Below, one piece after another: positions 8,476-16,314 of a stretch of 64,000 nucleotides of DNA. Source of the DNA: Myxococcales bacterium (lineage in GTDB: Bacteria > Myxococcota_A > Polyangia > Polyangiales > Ga0077539); contig JAUSAZ010000011.1 in NCBI GenBank assembly GCA_030652255.1, positions 1-64,000 on the forward strand, given 5' to 3'. The position numbers and the translations under genes were made by a program. The notes beneath the pieces are model-generated. The model was not told the origin of the DNA, ran no database searches, and saw nothing but the letters and a program-made list of their open reading frames with translations. Position 1 is the stretch's first letter; every line of letters begins with the position of its first letter.

Positions 8476-9522
8476 TCAGTCGTCGTCGTCGTCGACCGCG
8501 ACCTCGTCGAAGTCGCCGGACTCGTCGATGGTGCCGTCGAGCTCGACCCGCCGCCGCCGCGACTGCGGGGCCTCCCGCCGCACGGCGCTCTCGGGCGCCA
8601 CCGCGGCCTCCGTCGTGGGGCTCAGCACCACGCGCCCGGGCGGCGCCCCCTGGGCCCGCGCCGCCACCGCCGGCGACACCGCCATCACCGGCGAGCTGCG
8701 CCGCGCGGTCGCCCGCTGCTGCCAGTGGCGCGCGAGCGAGGGCAGCACCGTCGCCCGCAGCGCCCGCACCAGCCCGTCGGGCATCGCCAGGCCCTCGTGG
8801 CCGTCGTCCTCCAGCGGGGCGCCGAGGTCGCGCGCGCGCTGGAGCAGCTCCAGGGTCTTCACCATCGGCAGCTCGCGCAGGGCGGCGAGGTCGGCCGCCT
8901 CGAAGCGCGCCCCGAGCACCGCCGCCGCCCGCAGGGTCATCAGCTCGTCGGGGCCGAGGGCGTGCAGCACCGCCCCCCAGTCGCCGACCGCCGCCTCCGC
9001 CGCGCTCGCCCCGGCGGGCGGTGACGGGGTCGTCGCGAGCACCTCCACCGCCCCGAGCTCGCGCGCCGTGTCGCGCAGGGCCTGCGCCTCGCCCGAGAGC
9101 ACTGCCTCGCTGAAGGCCAGCACCACCGGCATGCGCAGCGAGCCCGGCATCGAGAGCCAGCGGCGCAGCAGGGCGAGGGTCTCGTGGTCGGCGTGGTCGA
9201 CCTGGTCGAAGAGCAGCGCGCAGCCGGTGGGGGTGCGCGCCGCGAGGCGGTTGATGGCGCGGGCCAGCGCCTCGGGCTTCGCCCCGTCGCCCACCCGCAT
9301 CATGCCGATGGAGTCGATGGCGTGCTCCTCGCCGATCCATTGCAGGGCGCGCGCGGCGGCCTCCCGCAGGGGGGTGAAGGGCCTCGCGCCGGGCTCGCAG
9401 CGCACCCGGAGCGCCGCCCAGCCGGGGGGGATGGGGAGCACCGCCGGGAGCTCGCCCCGCACCAGCACGGAGTGCCCGTCGACCAGGGCCCGCTGCATCA
9501 CGAGGGCGTCTTGTGGGTTCAT
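8476..9522 (-). CDS. Degenerate AAA/STAND-like ATPase with acidic tail
   Basis: A 348-aa protein I cannot assign to a named family. The N-terminal half looks like a STAND/AAA nucleotide-binding region: CALLFDQVDHADHETLALLRR resembles Walker B plus sensor. The place for Walker A (VLVRGELPAVLPIPPGW) has no GxxxxGK[ST], so ATP binding is doubtful. Residues ~195-260 look like a short helical domain. The last ~70 residues are low complexity, basic (RRRR), then end in a run of Asp (VAVDDDDD). Similar regions accompany kinases in myxobacteria, so a regulatory role is possible but is inference. It follows the Cu monooxygenase gene on the same strand by nine bases, suggesting an operon. Confidence 0.7.
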   Translation of the reverse strand: MNPQDALVMQRALVDGHSVLVRGELPAVLPIPPGWAALRVRCEPGARPFTPLREAAARALQWIGEEHAIDSIGMMRVGDGAKPEALARAINRLAARTPTGCALLFDQVDHADHETLALLRRWLSMPGSLRMPVVLAFSEAVLSGEAQALRDTARELGAVEVLATTPSPPAGASAAEAAVGDWGAVLHALGPDELMTLRAAAVLGARFEAADLAALRELPMVKTLELLQRARDLGAPLEDDGHEGLAMPDGLVRALRATVLPSLARHWQQRATARRSSPVMAVSPAVAARAQGAPPGRVVLSPTTEAAVAPESAVRREAPQSRRRRVELDGTIDESGDFDEVAVDDDDD

Positions 9523-9531
9523 GGAGGGTTC

Positions 9532-11424
9532 TTACCCCTCGCGGCGGAAGATGTACCGCGGCGTGATCATGATCCCGGCCTCGTTGGCGGTGGGCAGGCC
9601 CACCGTGAGGCGCTCGCCGTCGAGCTCGTACTGCACCGTGGAGGGCACGTCGCCGCCGCTCGCGGGGCACTCGCGGGTGATGGTGAGCGGCGACTGCGCC
9701 TCGCCCGCGTAGCGCACCGTGAACTGCAGCGGGATGGGCTGCGAGTACCGCGCCCCGATGGTGGAGACGAGGTTGATCACGCTGGCGACGTCGACGATCA
9801 CCCGGCCGGGCTCGGTCCAGAGCTGACCGCGGCCGCGGAGGTTGGACTCGGTGAGGTTGATGGTGCCGAGGGGCGTGCGGTCGGTGTTGACGAAGTACTC
9901 GATGCCGATGAGCTCCCAGTGCGCCGTCGGGAGCGCGCCGCCCGCGAGCGTCGGCGCGGCGCCCACCCGGATGGGGCTGGTGACCAGCGGGAGCGTGGTG
10001 GCGGCGCCGGGGGGCGCGCACATCCCGGGGCGGTACTCGATGTCCGTCGCGAGCCGGATGGCCTCGTCGCAGAAGCGCGCCGGGGGCGGCGGCGTCACGT
10101 ACGCGAAGTTGAAGCACATCTCGTCGGTGGTGCGCACCCCGGAGGTCACCGTGCGGCTGGAGGTGTTGTTGAAGGTGCAGCGGGTGACCACCCGGTCGCC
10201 CGCCGCGAAGGTGACCGGGAGGTCGTAGAAGAGCTCGGTCTCGAAGCGCCAGCCCTGGAGCGAGATGAGCGGCTCGACGGCCCCGGAGGCGCGCACCACG
10301 GTCTGCTCGAAGTCGGTGCCGATGGTGTGCATGTGCGGCATGCCCGCGAGCAGCCGGCTGCCCGCCGAGAGGGTGCAGGCGCTCTCCGCCGTGCCCGTGC
10401 TGCGCGCGGGGATCGAGAAGCCCAGCGGGCCCATCGCCACCATGCCCCACTCGGTGCCGCCCGGCGGGGCGTGGTAGACGCGCACGCCGGTGCTGTCGGT
10501 GATGTCCGGGAGCCGCGCGCCGTTGTTGTAGTGGACCTGCATCACGTAGCGCTCGCCGGGGTTCACCCGCAGCCCGCCGTCGGGGAACTGCAGCGCGTTC
10601 TGCCCCGGCGCCCAGGCGTACGCGTACTCGCTGCCCTCGGGCATGTTGAAGCACGAGTAGGGCGTGTTGGGAGAGCGGCGCATCGGGTCGCGCAGCAGCA
10701 CCACGTGGTGCACCACCGCCGCCTGGTCGACGCGGATCTCGAAGCGGCGGATGAAGCGCGACTCGGTCACCGGCGCGTCGAAGACGAAGCAGCGGTAGTC
10801 GTCGTTGACCATCGGCCCGACGGGGTAGCGGTTGGCCAGGAGGTCGAAGTGCTCGAGGCCCGCGGGCGCCTCCTCGGGCGAGCGGAACACCGGCGCCGAC
10901 ACCCGCAGCCCCGTCCCCGGCGGCGCCGTCTGCGCGCCGCAGGTGGCCCACTGCACCATCGCGTTGCGCACCTCGTCGACCGGCGGCGGCGTGCCCGCCG
11001 GGGGCATGCGCCCGGTGACGAGGTTGGCGGCGATGCGGTCGACGTGGCGCATCCCCGCCGCGCCGACGAGGTTGGCGTCGTAGTCCATCAGCGAGAAGGG
11101 CGCGCCATACGCGGGCGTCGCGCCGTGGCAGGTGCCGCACTGGCGCTGCATGTGGCCGCGCATCTGCGAGTCCCAGAGGGCCCGGTCGGGGATGCAGGCG
11201 CCCGACGGGGCGTCGAGCGGGGAGGCGTCGGCGGGCGGCGGGGGGACGGGATTACCGTCGCTGGTAAACCCGAGGTCCGAGGGGGCGCCGGGGCGGTCGA
11301 CGCCCGTCGCGGGCACATCGACGCCGGCGTCCGCGGGGGACGCTGCGCCGTCACTGCAACCGGCGAGCGCAGCGCCCGCGAGGAGTCCGAGACCGACGTA
11401 TCCCAGGCGTGTGGAGCATCGCAT
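9532..11424 (-). CDS. Copper type II ascorbate-dependent monooxygenase-like lipoprotein with heme motif
   Basis: A 630-aa exported lipoprotein (signal ending LAGCSDG, then an Asp/Pro-rich linker to ~75). A cytochrome c-type motif CGTCH lies near residue 96 in a small helical segment. The remainder resembles the two-domain copper monooxygenases (peptidylglycine hydroxylase/dopamine beta-hydroxylase type). The candidate copper ligands all appear present: HH in VVHHVVLL (~236), His in QVHYNN (~296), HxH in MPHMHT (~363) and Met in DEMCFNF (~436). These enzymes hydroxylate C-H bonds using two coppers and external electrons; the fused heme segment could deliver them (inference). The substrate is unknown. 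The start is ATG 11424; the ATPase-like gene lies directly downstream. Confidence 0.88.
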   Translation of the reverse strand: MRCSTRLGYVGLGLLAGAALAGCSDGAASPADAGVDVPATGVDRPGAPSDLGFTSDGNPVPPPPADASPLDAPSGACIPDRALWDSQMRGHMQRQCGTCHGATPAYGAPFSLMDYDANLVGAAGMRHVDRIAANLVTGRMPPAGTPPPVDEVRNAMVQWATCGAQTAPPGTGLRVSAPVFRSPEEAPAGLEHFDLLANRYPVGPMVNDDYRCFVFDAPVTESRFIRRFEIRVDQAAVVHHVVLLRDPMRRSPNTPYSCFNMPEGSEYAYAWAPGQNALQFPDGGLRVNPGERYVMQVHYNNGARLPDITDSTGVRVYHAPPGGTEWGMVAMGPLGFSIPARSTGTAESACTLSAGSRLLAGMPHMHTIGTDFEQTVVRASGAVEPLISLQGWRFETELFYDLPVTFAAGDRVVTRCTFNNTSSRTVTSGVRTTDEMCFNFAYVTPPPPARFCDEAIRLATDIEYRPGMCAPPGAATTLPLVTSPIRVGAAPTLAGGALPTAHWELIGIEYFVNTDRTPLGTINLTESNLRGRGQLWTEPGRVIVDVASVINLVSTIGARYSQPIPLQFTVRYAGEAQSPLTITRECPASGGDVPSTVQYELDGERLTVGLPTANEAGIMITPRYIFRREG

Positions 11425-11449
11425 CGGCCGGGGACACTACCCCGAACGC

Positions 11450-11471
11450 CCGCCGCCCTCACACGCGGCGG
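11450..11471. terminator. GC-rich hairpin between methyltransferase and Cu monooxygenase genes
   Basis: CCGCCGC (11450-11456) and GCGGCGG (11465-11471) form a perfect 7-bp stem with an 8-base loop, 20 bases after the stop of the leftward methyltransferase gene. There is no clear U-tract, so it is only a possible terminator or attenuator. Confidence 0.3.
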
Positions 11472-11490
11472 CGGTGTCGCGGCGGCGATG

Positions 11491-12366
11491 TCACCCGATC
11501 GTCATGGGCGGCGCGCCGGTGGGGACCAGCAGCGCGTGGGCGTAGGGGGTCATGCGCACCGTGGCCGCGTAGCCCGCCTCGGCGGCGAGGGCGCCGAGCT
11601 CGGCCTCGGTGAAGCGGTAGATGAAGCCCGTGAAGGGCGTGAAGGCCACCGGCTCGGGCAGCGACGCCCCGGGCCACCCGAGGGCGCGGGCGACCCGGCG
11701 CACGGCGCGCACCCCGGCCGGCGCCGCAGGACCACCGTGGTGGCGGTGCACGCTCAGCAGCACCGGGGCGGCGGGGTGCGCGCGGCGCAGGGCGCCGAGG
11801 AGCGCGCGGCGGTCGGCGGCGTCGAGCACGTGGGAGAGGCTCGCCCAGCCGAGCACGACGGCGTCGAAGCGCGCCGGGGCGCCGAAGGGGCGCAACGGGC
11901 CGTCCCCCGCGGTGAGGGCGCGCACGAGGTCGGCGTAGTCGCCGCGCAGGGCCTCGCAGGGGGTCGGGGCGGCGGCGGCGGCCCGGGCGAGGTCGTCGGC
12001 CAGCCCGGAAGGCTCGAAGGCGGCGACCTCGTAGCCGCGGGCGGAGAGCGCGGCGAGCTCCCTCCCCCCGCCGGCGCCGCCGACGAGCACGCGCCCGGCG
12101 CGGGGCCAGGCGGGGTGTTCGAGCGCGGCCACCTCCCAGTCGTGGAGCGCATCGAGGAAGCGCTGCCCGCCGGGTGCATAGGTGCGCTGGCGGGCGAAGA
12201 TCGCATCGGTGAGCGGCGCGCGCGACGCCGCCGAGACGCCCACCCGCAGGACCTCCATCGTCGCCGCCACGCGCTGGGCGTGCACGAACTCCAGCGCGCG
12301 GTGGGCGCGCAGCAGGGCGCTCGCCCAGCGCGGCACGGCGCCGGTCGGGCCCTGCGCGGGCGTCAC
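11491..12366 (-). CDS. Class I SAM-dependent methyltransferase
   Basis: A 291-aa cytoplasmic protein. The SAM-binding glycine motif reads VLVGGAGGGRELAALSARGYEVAAFE, with the acidic residue at the end of beta-2, followed by a post-I region RFDAVVLGWASLSHVLD. An N-terminal helical domain of ~95 residues may form the acceptor site. The GTG start at 12366 overlaps the stop of the upstream discoidin-like gene by four bases (GTGA), so the two are translationally coupled. They are divergent from the membrane glycosyltransferase operon at 13035, suggesting that the methyl group may go onto an envelope glycan or lipid (inference). The acceptor is unknown. Confidence 0.82.
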   Translation of the reverse strand: MTPAQGPTGAVPRWASALLRAHRALEFVHAQRVAATMEVLRVGVSAASRAPLTDAIFARQRTYAPGGQRFLDALHDWEVAALEHPAWPRAGRVLVGGAGGGRELAALSARGYEVAAFEPSGLADDLARAAAAAPTPCEALRGDYADLVRALTAGDGPLRPFGAPARFDAVVLGWASLSHVLDAADRRALLGALRRAHPAAPVLLSVHRHHGGPAAPAGVRAVRRVARALGWPGASLPEPVAFTPFTGFIYRFTEAELGALAAEAGYAATVRMTPYAHALLVPTGAPPMTIG

Positions 12367-12920
12367 CGGATCTCCACCCAGCTCAGCTGGAGCTGCGTCG
12401 GGCGCGGCACCCGCAGCCGCACGTAGCGCCCTCGTGTGGCGGGGAACACCGCCCGCCAGGTGTCGAAGGGCTCCACCCGCCGCGCGAGCTCGCGCCAGCG
12501 GGCGCGGTCATCGGAGGCCTCGACCACCAGCGGCACCGCCCAGTCGCGGCAGCAGTCGAGGCGGTTGATCACCCGCACCATGGTCACCTCGCGGGAGGCG
12601 CCGAGGTCGAACTCGATCCACGGCGCGGGCTCGGTGAGCGTCTGGAAGAAGATGTTGGGCAGGCCCTCGGAGGTGGTGTCGAAGCCCCGGGCGGTGACGG
12701 GTCCGGGGCCCTGGGTGCTGCTCAGCCGCCAGGTGGCGGTCTTGGCGAGCTCGGGCCGGAGCACCAGGCGCAGCTCGCGCGCCCCGGCGAGGGCGAAGCC
12801 GAGGGTGAGGGCGAGCACGGTCCAGCGCCAGGCGCGCTCGCGCCAGAGGGCCATGGGGGCGTCGTCCCCGGGGACGGTGGTGGGCCAGAGCCAGCGCGCG
12901 AGGGTCTGCGGGGTCGACAC
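12363..12920 (-). CDS. Membrane-anchored discoidin (F5/8 type C)-like protein
   Basis: A 185-aa protein. One hydrophobic segment (WTVLALTLGFALAGA, about residues 33-47) anchors it with an external C-terminal domain. That domain has the look of a discoidin/F5-F8 type C jellyroll, which binds glycans or membranes: PWIEFDLGASREVTMVRV, DRARWRELARR and RYVRLRVPRPTQL. I chose GTG 12920 because the leader residues look protein-like; ATG 12854 (163 aa) is the alternative. Four-base overlap with the methyltransferase gene couples them. It is divergent from the glycosyltransferase operon, so it may recognise the glycan made there (inference). Confidence 0.7.
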   Translation of the reverse strand: MSTPQTLARWLWPTTVPGDDAPMALWRERAWRWTVLALTLGFALAGARELRLVLRPELAKTATWRLSSTQGPGPVTARGFDTTSEGLPNIFFQTLTEPAPWIEFDLGASREVTMVRVINRLDCCRDWAVPLVVEASDDRARWRELARRVEPFDTWRAVFPATRGRYVRLRVPRPTQLQLSWVEIR

Positions 12921-12981
12921 GGGCGCCGTGCATATCGCAGGCGCGGGCCCCACAGGAAGGGCGCGGCGCCGGAATGAGCGC

Positions 12982-13010
12982 TTGACGCGTCGGCCGTCGA
13001 AGGGTTTGTT
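12982..13010 (+). promoter_or_regulatory. Possible sigma70-type promoter of the glycosyltransferase operon
   Basis: TTGACG (12982-12987) is a good -35 match. A 17-base spacer leads to TTTGTT (13005-13010), a weak -10. It sits in the 114-base divergent gap, 25 bases before the TTG start at 13035. Position is favourable but the -10 is poor. Confidence 0.3.
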
Positions 13011-13034
13011 GCGCCCGGAAAGGCGCGTTTCCCA

Positions 13035-14933
13035 TTGGGCTGGTTCGTCTGGATCATCGAGAGCGCGCTGTGCCTGGCGGCGAGCTACGCCGCCGCCGTC
13101 GCCGTGTACCCCGACCGCTCGGTGCTCGACCGCTTCATCCTCGCGATGGTGGTCGACACGGGGCTCATCCTGCTGGCCATCCACCTGTGCGGCGTGGCCG
13201 ACCGGCTCAGCGCCGGGCCGCTCGCCCTCGTGGCGACGCTGCTCTGCGCCGCGGTGCTCTTCGCCGCGCGCCGGGCGACGAAGCCCGGGGTGTTCGCCGA
13301 GTGCCTGCGCAACGACCTCCGGGCGCCCGCGCGGCTCGTCGCCGACACCGTGCGCGAGCGCGAGGTGGCGGTGGGCACCCTCGTGCCCGCGGCGCTGGCG
13401 GCGGCTACCTGCGCGCTGATGGTCTGGTACTACCGCTCCTGGACCTGGGACCCGGTCTGGTACCACGTCCCCAAGACCTCGCTGGTCATCCAGGAGGGCT
13501 CCCTCCGGTGGCTGCAGATCCCCAACATCTGGACCCAGGGCAACCCCGCCAACCTCGAGCTCCTCGCGGTCTGGAACTGCATCTTCCCCCGCGACAACCG
13601 CTTCGACGACAGCGCGCAGCTCCCCTTCCTCATCGTCGGCGCCGCGGTGGTGGCCGCCTGGTGCCGCCGCGTCGGGGCCTCGCGCCCGCTCAGCGCCGCC
13701 CTCGGCGCCGTCTGGATCGCCCTCCCCCCGATCTTCCTCCAGGCGCACTCCACCCACGCCGACGTGGCCTGGAACGCCCTCTTCACCGCCGCCATCTACT
13801 TCACCCTCGGCAAGCCCGAGCGCCGCGACCGCTGGGTGGGCTTCCTCTGCTGGGGCCTCTTCATCGGGATGAAGTACACGGGCCTCTTCCACATCGCCCT
13901 CTGGGGCCCGTGGCTGCTCGGCCGCGCCGTGGTCGAGGTCGTCAATACCCCGCCGGGTAAGCGCCTGGGGCGCACCCTCGACGTCGCGGCCTCCGGCCTC
14001 TTCGCCATCGCCCTCGGGTGCTTCAAGTACGTCCAGAACTGGCGCCACGCCCGCAACCCGATGTGGCCCTTCGACGTCAACATCCGCTCGCTGGGGCTGC
14101 ACTTCCACGGCGAGAGCAACCCCGGCGTCGAGTACGGCTCCGGGCCCGACGTGAGCCCCACCTTCTTCGGCGCCCCCAACGCCCTGCACGAGCTCATCAC
14201 GTCGTGGTTCAACGACCACCCCTTCTACGCGCCCGACGTGCGCTCCGGGGGCTTCGGCCCGGTCTTCCGCTGGCTGCTCCTCTGGTGCGTGGTGGCGGTC
14301 GCCTTCGACGCCGTGCGCGGCCGCAACTGGAAGCGGGCGCTGCTCCCGCTGGCGCTCTTCGTCGAGTGCCTCCAGGTGCCGGTCCCCTACATGACCCGCT
14401 TCATCCTGGCGGCCGCCACGGCCTCGCTGGTGTGCACCGCCATCGTGATGAGCGAGGTGCGCTGGCGCCCCGTGCGCCTCGCGCTCTCCCTCGCCCTCGT
14501 GGGCCTCACCTGGCACGGCTACACCGAAGGCTACCGGGGCTTCATCGTGCACCCGCGCTACTTCGACCGCGCGCGCCGCCTCGACGCCGCCGGGCGCAAC
14601 GCCCTGCAGCTCGACACCTTCCTCTGGCCCACCCGCTGGGCCGAGGCCCGCGAGCGCGAGCTGCACGCCGGGGACGTCATCGCCTACGACGAGGGCGTGC
14701 ACTTCCTCAACGACCTCTTCAACCACGACTTCGGCCCGCGGGTGGAGTTCGTCTCCAACCGCCTGACGCCCGCGCAGTACATCGCCCGCCTCCGCGCCCT
14801 GCGCGCGAAGTGGGTCGGCGTCACCCGCGGCACCGCCGCCGAGCAGAGCCTCGTCGAGGCCGGGGGGGAGTTCCTCTTCCAGACCCCGGACTCCCCGATG
14901 GCGATGTACCGCCTCGGCCCCGCGCGGCCGTGA
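13035..14933 (+). CDS. Large GT39/ArnT-like integral-membrane glycosyltransferase
   Basis: A 632-aa multi-spanning membrane protein with about 12 hydrophobic segments. An early loop contains WDPVWYHVPKTSLVIQEGS. The acidic-plus-aromatic D..WYH..P arrangement is typical of GT-C enzymes of the GT39/ArnT clan, which transfer a sugar from a polyprenyl-phosphate carrier on the periplasmic side. A soluble C-terminal domain follows (from HAGDVIAYDEGVHFLNDLF). The TTG at 13035 is the only start ahead of the first membrane helix; it is weakly supported. Its stop overlaps the next gene's GTG by four bases. It is not a close paralogue of the three smaller transferases downstream. Donor and acceptor are unknown. 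Confidence 0.8.
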   Translation: MGWFVWIIESALCLAASYAAAVAVYPDRSVLDRFILAMVVDTGLILLAIHLCGVADRLSAGPLALVATLLCAAVLFAARRATKPGVFAECLRNDLRAPARLVADTVREREVAVGTLVPAALAAATCALMVWYYRSWTWDPVWYHVPKTSLVIQEGSLRWLQIPNIWTQGNPANLELLAVWNCIFPRDNRFDDSAQLPFLIVGAAVVAAWCRRVGASRPLSAALGAVWIALPPIFLQAHSTHADVAWNALFTAAIYFTLGKPERRDRWVGFLCWGLFIGMKYTGLFHIALWGPWLLGRAVVEVVNTPPGKRLGRTLDVAASGLFAIALGCFKYVQNWRHARNPMWPFDVNIRSLGLHFHGESNPGVEYGSGPDVSPTFFGAPNALHELITSWFNDHPFYAPDVRSGGFGPVFRWLLLWCVVAVAFDAVRGRNWKRALLPLALFVECLQVPVPYMTRFILAAATASLVCTAIVMSEVRWRPVRLALSLALVGLTWHGYTEGYRGFIVHPRYFDRARRLDAAGRNALQLDTFLWPTRWAEARERELHAGDVIAYDEGVHFLNDLFNHDFGPRVEFVSNRLTPAQYIARLRALRAKWVGVTRGTAAEQSLVEAGGEFLFQTPDSPMAMYRLGPARP

Positions 14934-16303
14934 CCGCGCCGCGCGCCGCCCTGCACCGCGCCCTCGCCCTGGGCCTCGCCGCCACCGCCGCCGCCCGCCT
15001 CGCCGCCGCGGCCCTCTTCCCCACCGCCCCCCGCTGGGACGGCTTCTTCTACCACCAGCACGCCGCCCGCCTCGCCGCCGGCCTCGGCTACGCCGACCTC
15101 GGCACCGGCCGCCCGACGGCCTTCTACCCCGTCGGCTACCCCTTCGCGCTCTCGCTCCCCTTGCGCCTCGGGCTCTCTCCCTTCGCCGCCGTCGTCGCGC
15201 TCAACCTCCTCGCCAGCCTCGCCGCCACCGCCGCCGTGGTGCTCGTCGCCGCGCGCTCGCCCGACGCCCGCGCGCCCGCCCGCGCCGCCCTCGCCGCCGC
15301 GCTCTACCCCGGGCTCGCGCTCTGGTCCTGCGCCGCCATGGGCGAGACCCTCACCGCCGCGCTGCTCGTGGTCGCCCTCGCGCTCGCCACGCACCCCGGC
15401 CAGCGCCCCCGCCACGCCCTCCTCGCGGGCGCCGCCCTCGGCCTCGCCGCGCTCGTGCGCCCTCCCTCCCTGCTCGCCCTCGCCGCCGTCGCCGCCGCCG
15501 CACCCGCCGGTCGCCGCGCCCGCGCCCTCGCCCTCGCCGCCCTCGCCGCGGGCGCCGTGCTCGCGCCGTGGGCGGCCCGCAACGCCCTCGCCCTCGACGC
15601 CCCGGCGCTGGTCAGCACCAACGGCGGATCCAACGCCCTCATCGGCACCCTCGACGACGCCCGCGGCGGCTACCTCCGCCCGGTCTTCCCCGGCGCGTGC
15701 CGCCACCTCCACGGCGAGGTGGCCCGCGACCGCTGCCTTCGCCACGCCGCGCTCTCCCGCATCGCCGCGGCCCCGCTCCGCTGGGCGGCGCTCGGCGTCG
15801 AGAAGCTCGTGCTCACCTTTGCCTGGGAGCACGACCCGGTGGGCTACCTGCGCACCCCGCACACCCCGCTGCGCTCCGACCGCGCCGCCCTCGCCGCCAC
15901 GGCGGTGTGCACCCTCGCCTGGTGGTCGCTGCTCGCGCTCGCCTGGCGCCGCCGCCGCGCGGGCGACCCCACCACCCGCGCCGTCGCCGTCACCGCCGCC
16001 GCCACCGCCGCGACGCACTTCGCCTTCCTCGGCGCCGACCGCTACCACCTTGTGCTGGCGCCCGCGCTGCTACTGCTCGCGACGCGCGCCCGGTCGCCGC
16101 GGGGCCCCGGGGAGACCACCACCCCTCTCGAGGTGCCCATGGCCCGTCGCCGCGCCCTGAAGGACGCGGCAACGCGTGCGGCCATGAAGGCCGCAACGGC
16201 CTGTACGATGTCCATGCACCGCGACCAGCCCGCGTGCGGGCTTCACTGCTGCACGCGTTGCCGCGTCCTTCAGGGCGCGGCGACGGGCTCGGCGGCACCT
16301 TGA
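14930..16303 (+). CDS. GT39/ArnT-like membrane glycosyltransferase with repeat-derived C-terminus
   Basis: A 457-aa multi-spanning protein. It shares motifs with the next two genes: WDGFFYHQHAARLAAGLGY (first loop with candidate catalytic Asp), TAFYPVGYPFAL, STNGGSNALIGT and GADRYHLVLAP. These indicate tandem duplication of a GT-C transferase that uses lipid-linked sugar. GTG 14930 overlaps the previous stop (GTGA). The native protein should end near 16100, where its paralogues end. Instead the frame continues through a perfect 36-bp inverted repeat (16143-16287), adding about 53 Cys-containing residues (ending GAATGSAAP) unlike the rest of the protein. Whether this tail is tolerated or the protein is impaired is unknown. 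Catalytic regions look intact. Confidence 0.82.
   Translation: MTAPRAALHRALALGLAATAAARLAAAALFPTAPRWDGFFYHQHAARLAAGLGYADLGTGRPTAFYPVGYPFALSLPLRLGLSPFAAVVALNLLASLAATAAVVLVAARSPDARAPARAALAAALYPGLALWSCAAMGETLTAALLVVALALATHPGQRPRHALLAGAALGLAALVRPPSLLALAAVAAAAPAGRRARALALAALAAGAVLAPWAARNALALDAPALVSTNGGSNALIGTLDDARGGYLRPVFPGACRHLHGEVARDRCLRHAALSRIAAAPLRWAALGVEKLVLTFAWEHDPVGYLRTPHTPLRSDRAALAATAVCTLAWWSLLALAWRRRRAGDPTTRAVAVTAAATAATHFAFLGADRYHLVLAPALLLLATRARSPRGPGETTTPLEVPMARRRALKDAATRAAMKAATACTMSMHRDQPACGLHCCTRCRVLQGAATGSAAP
16143..16287. repeat. Perfect 36-bp inverted repeat (REP/MITE-like palindrome)
   Basis: The left arm 16143-16178 (starts CCCGTCGCCGCGCCC) and right arm 16252-16287 are exact reverse complements over 36 bases, with a 73-base spacer. 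The spacer's outer part pairs imperfectly. Antisense translation gives PSPRPEGRGNAC and ALPRPSGRGDG, peptides typical of noncoding palindromes translated in silico. It carries no transposase, so it is a nonautonomous or REP-like element sitting at the 3' end of one operon gene and 27 bases before the next start. Confidence 0.85.
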
Positions 16304-16314
16304 GCGGGGTGAGG

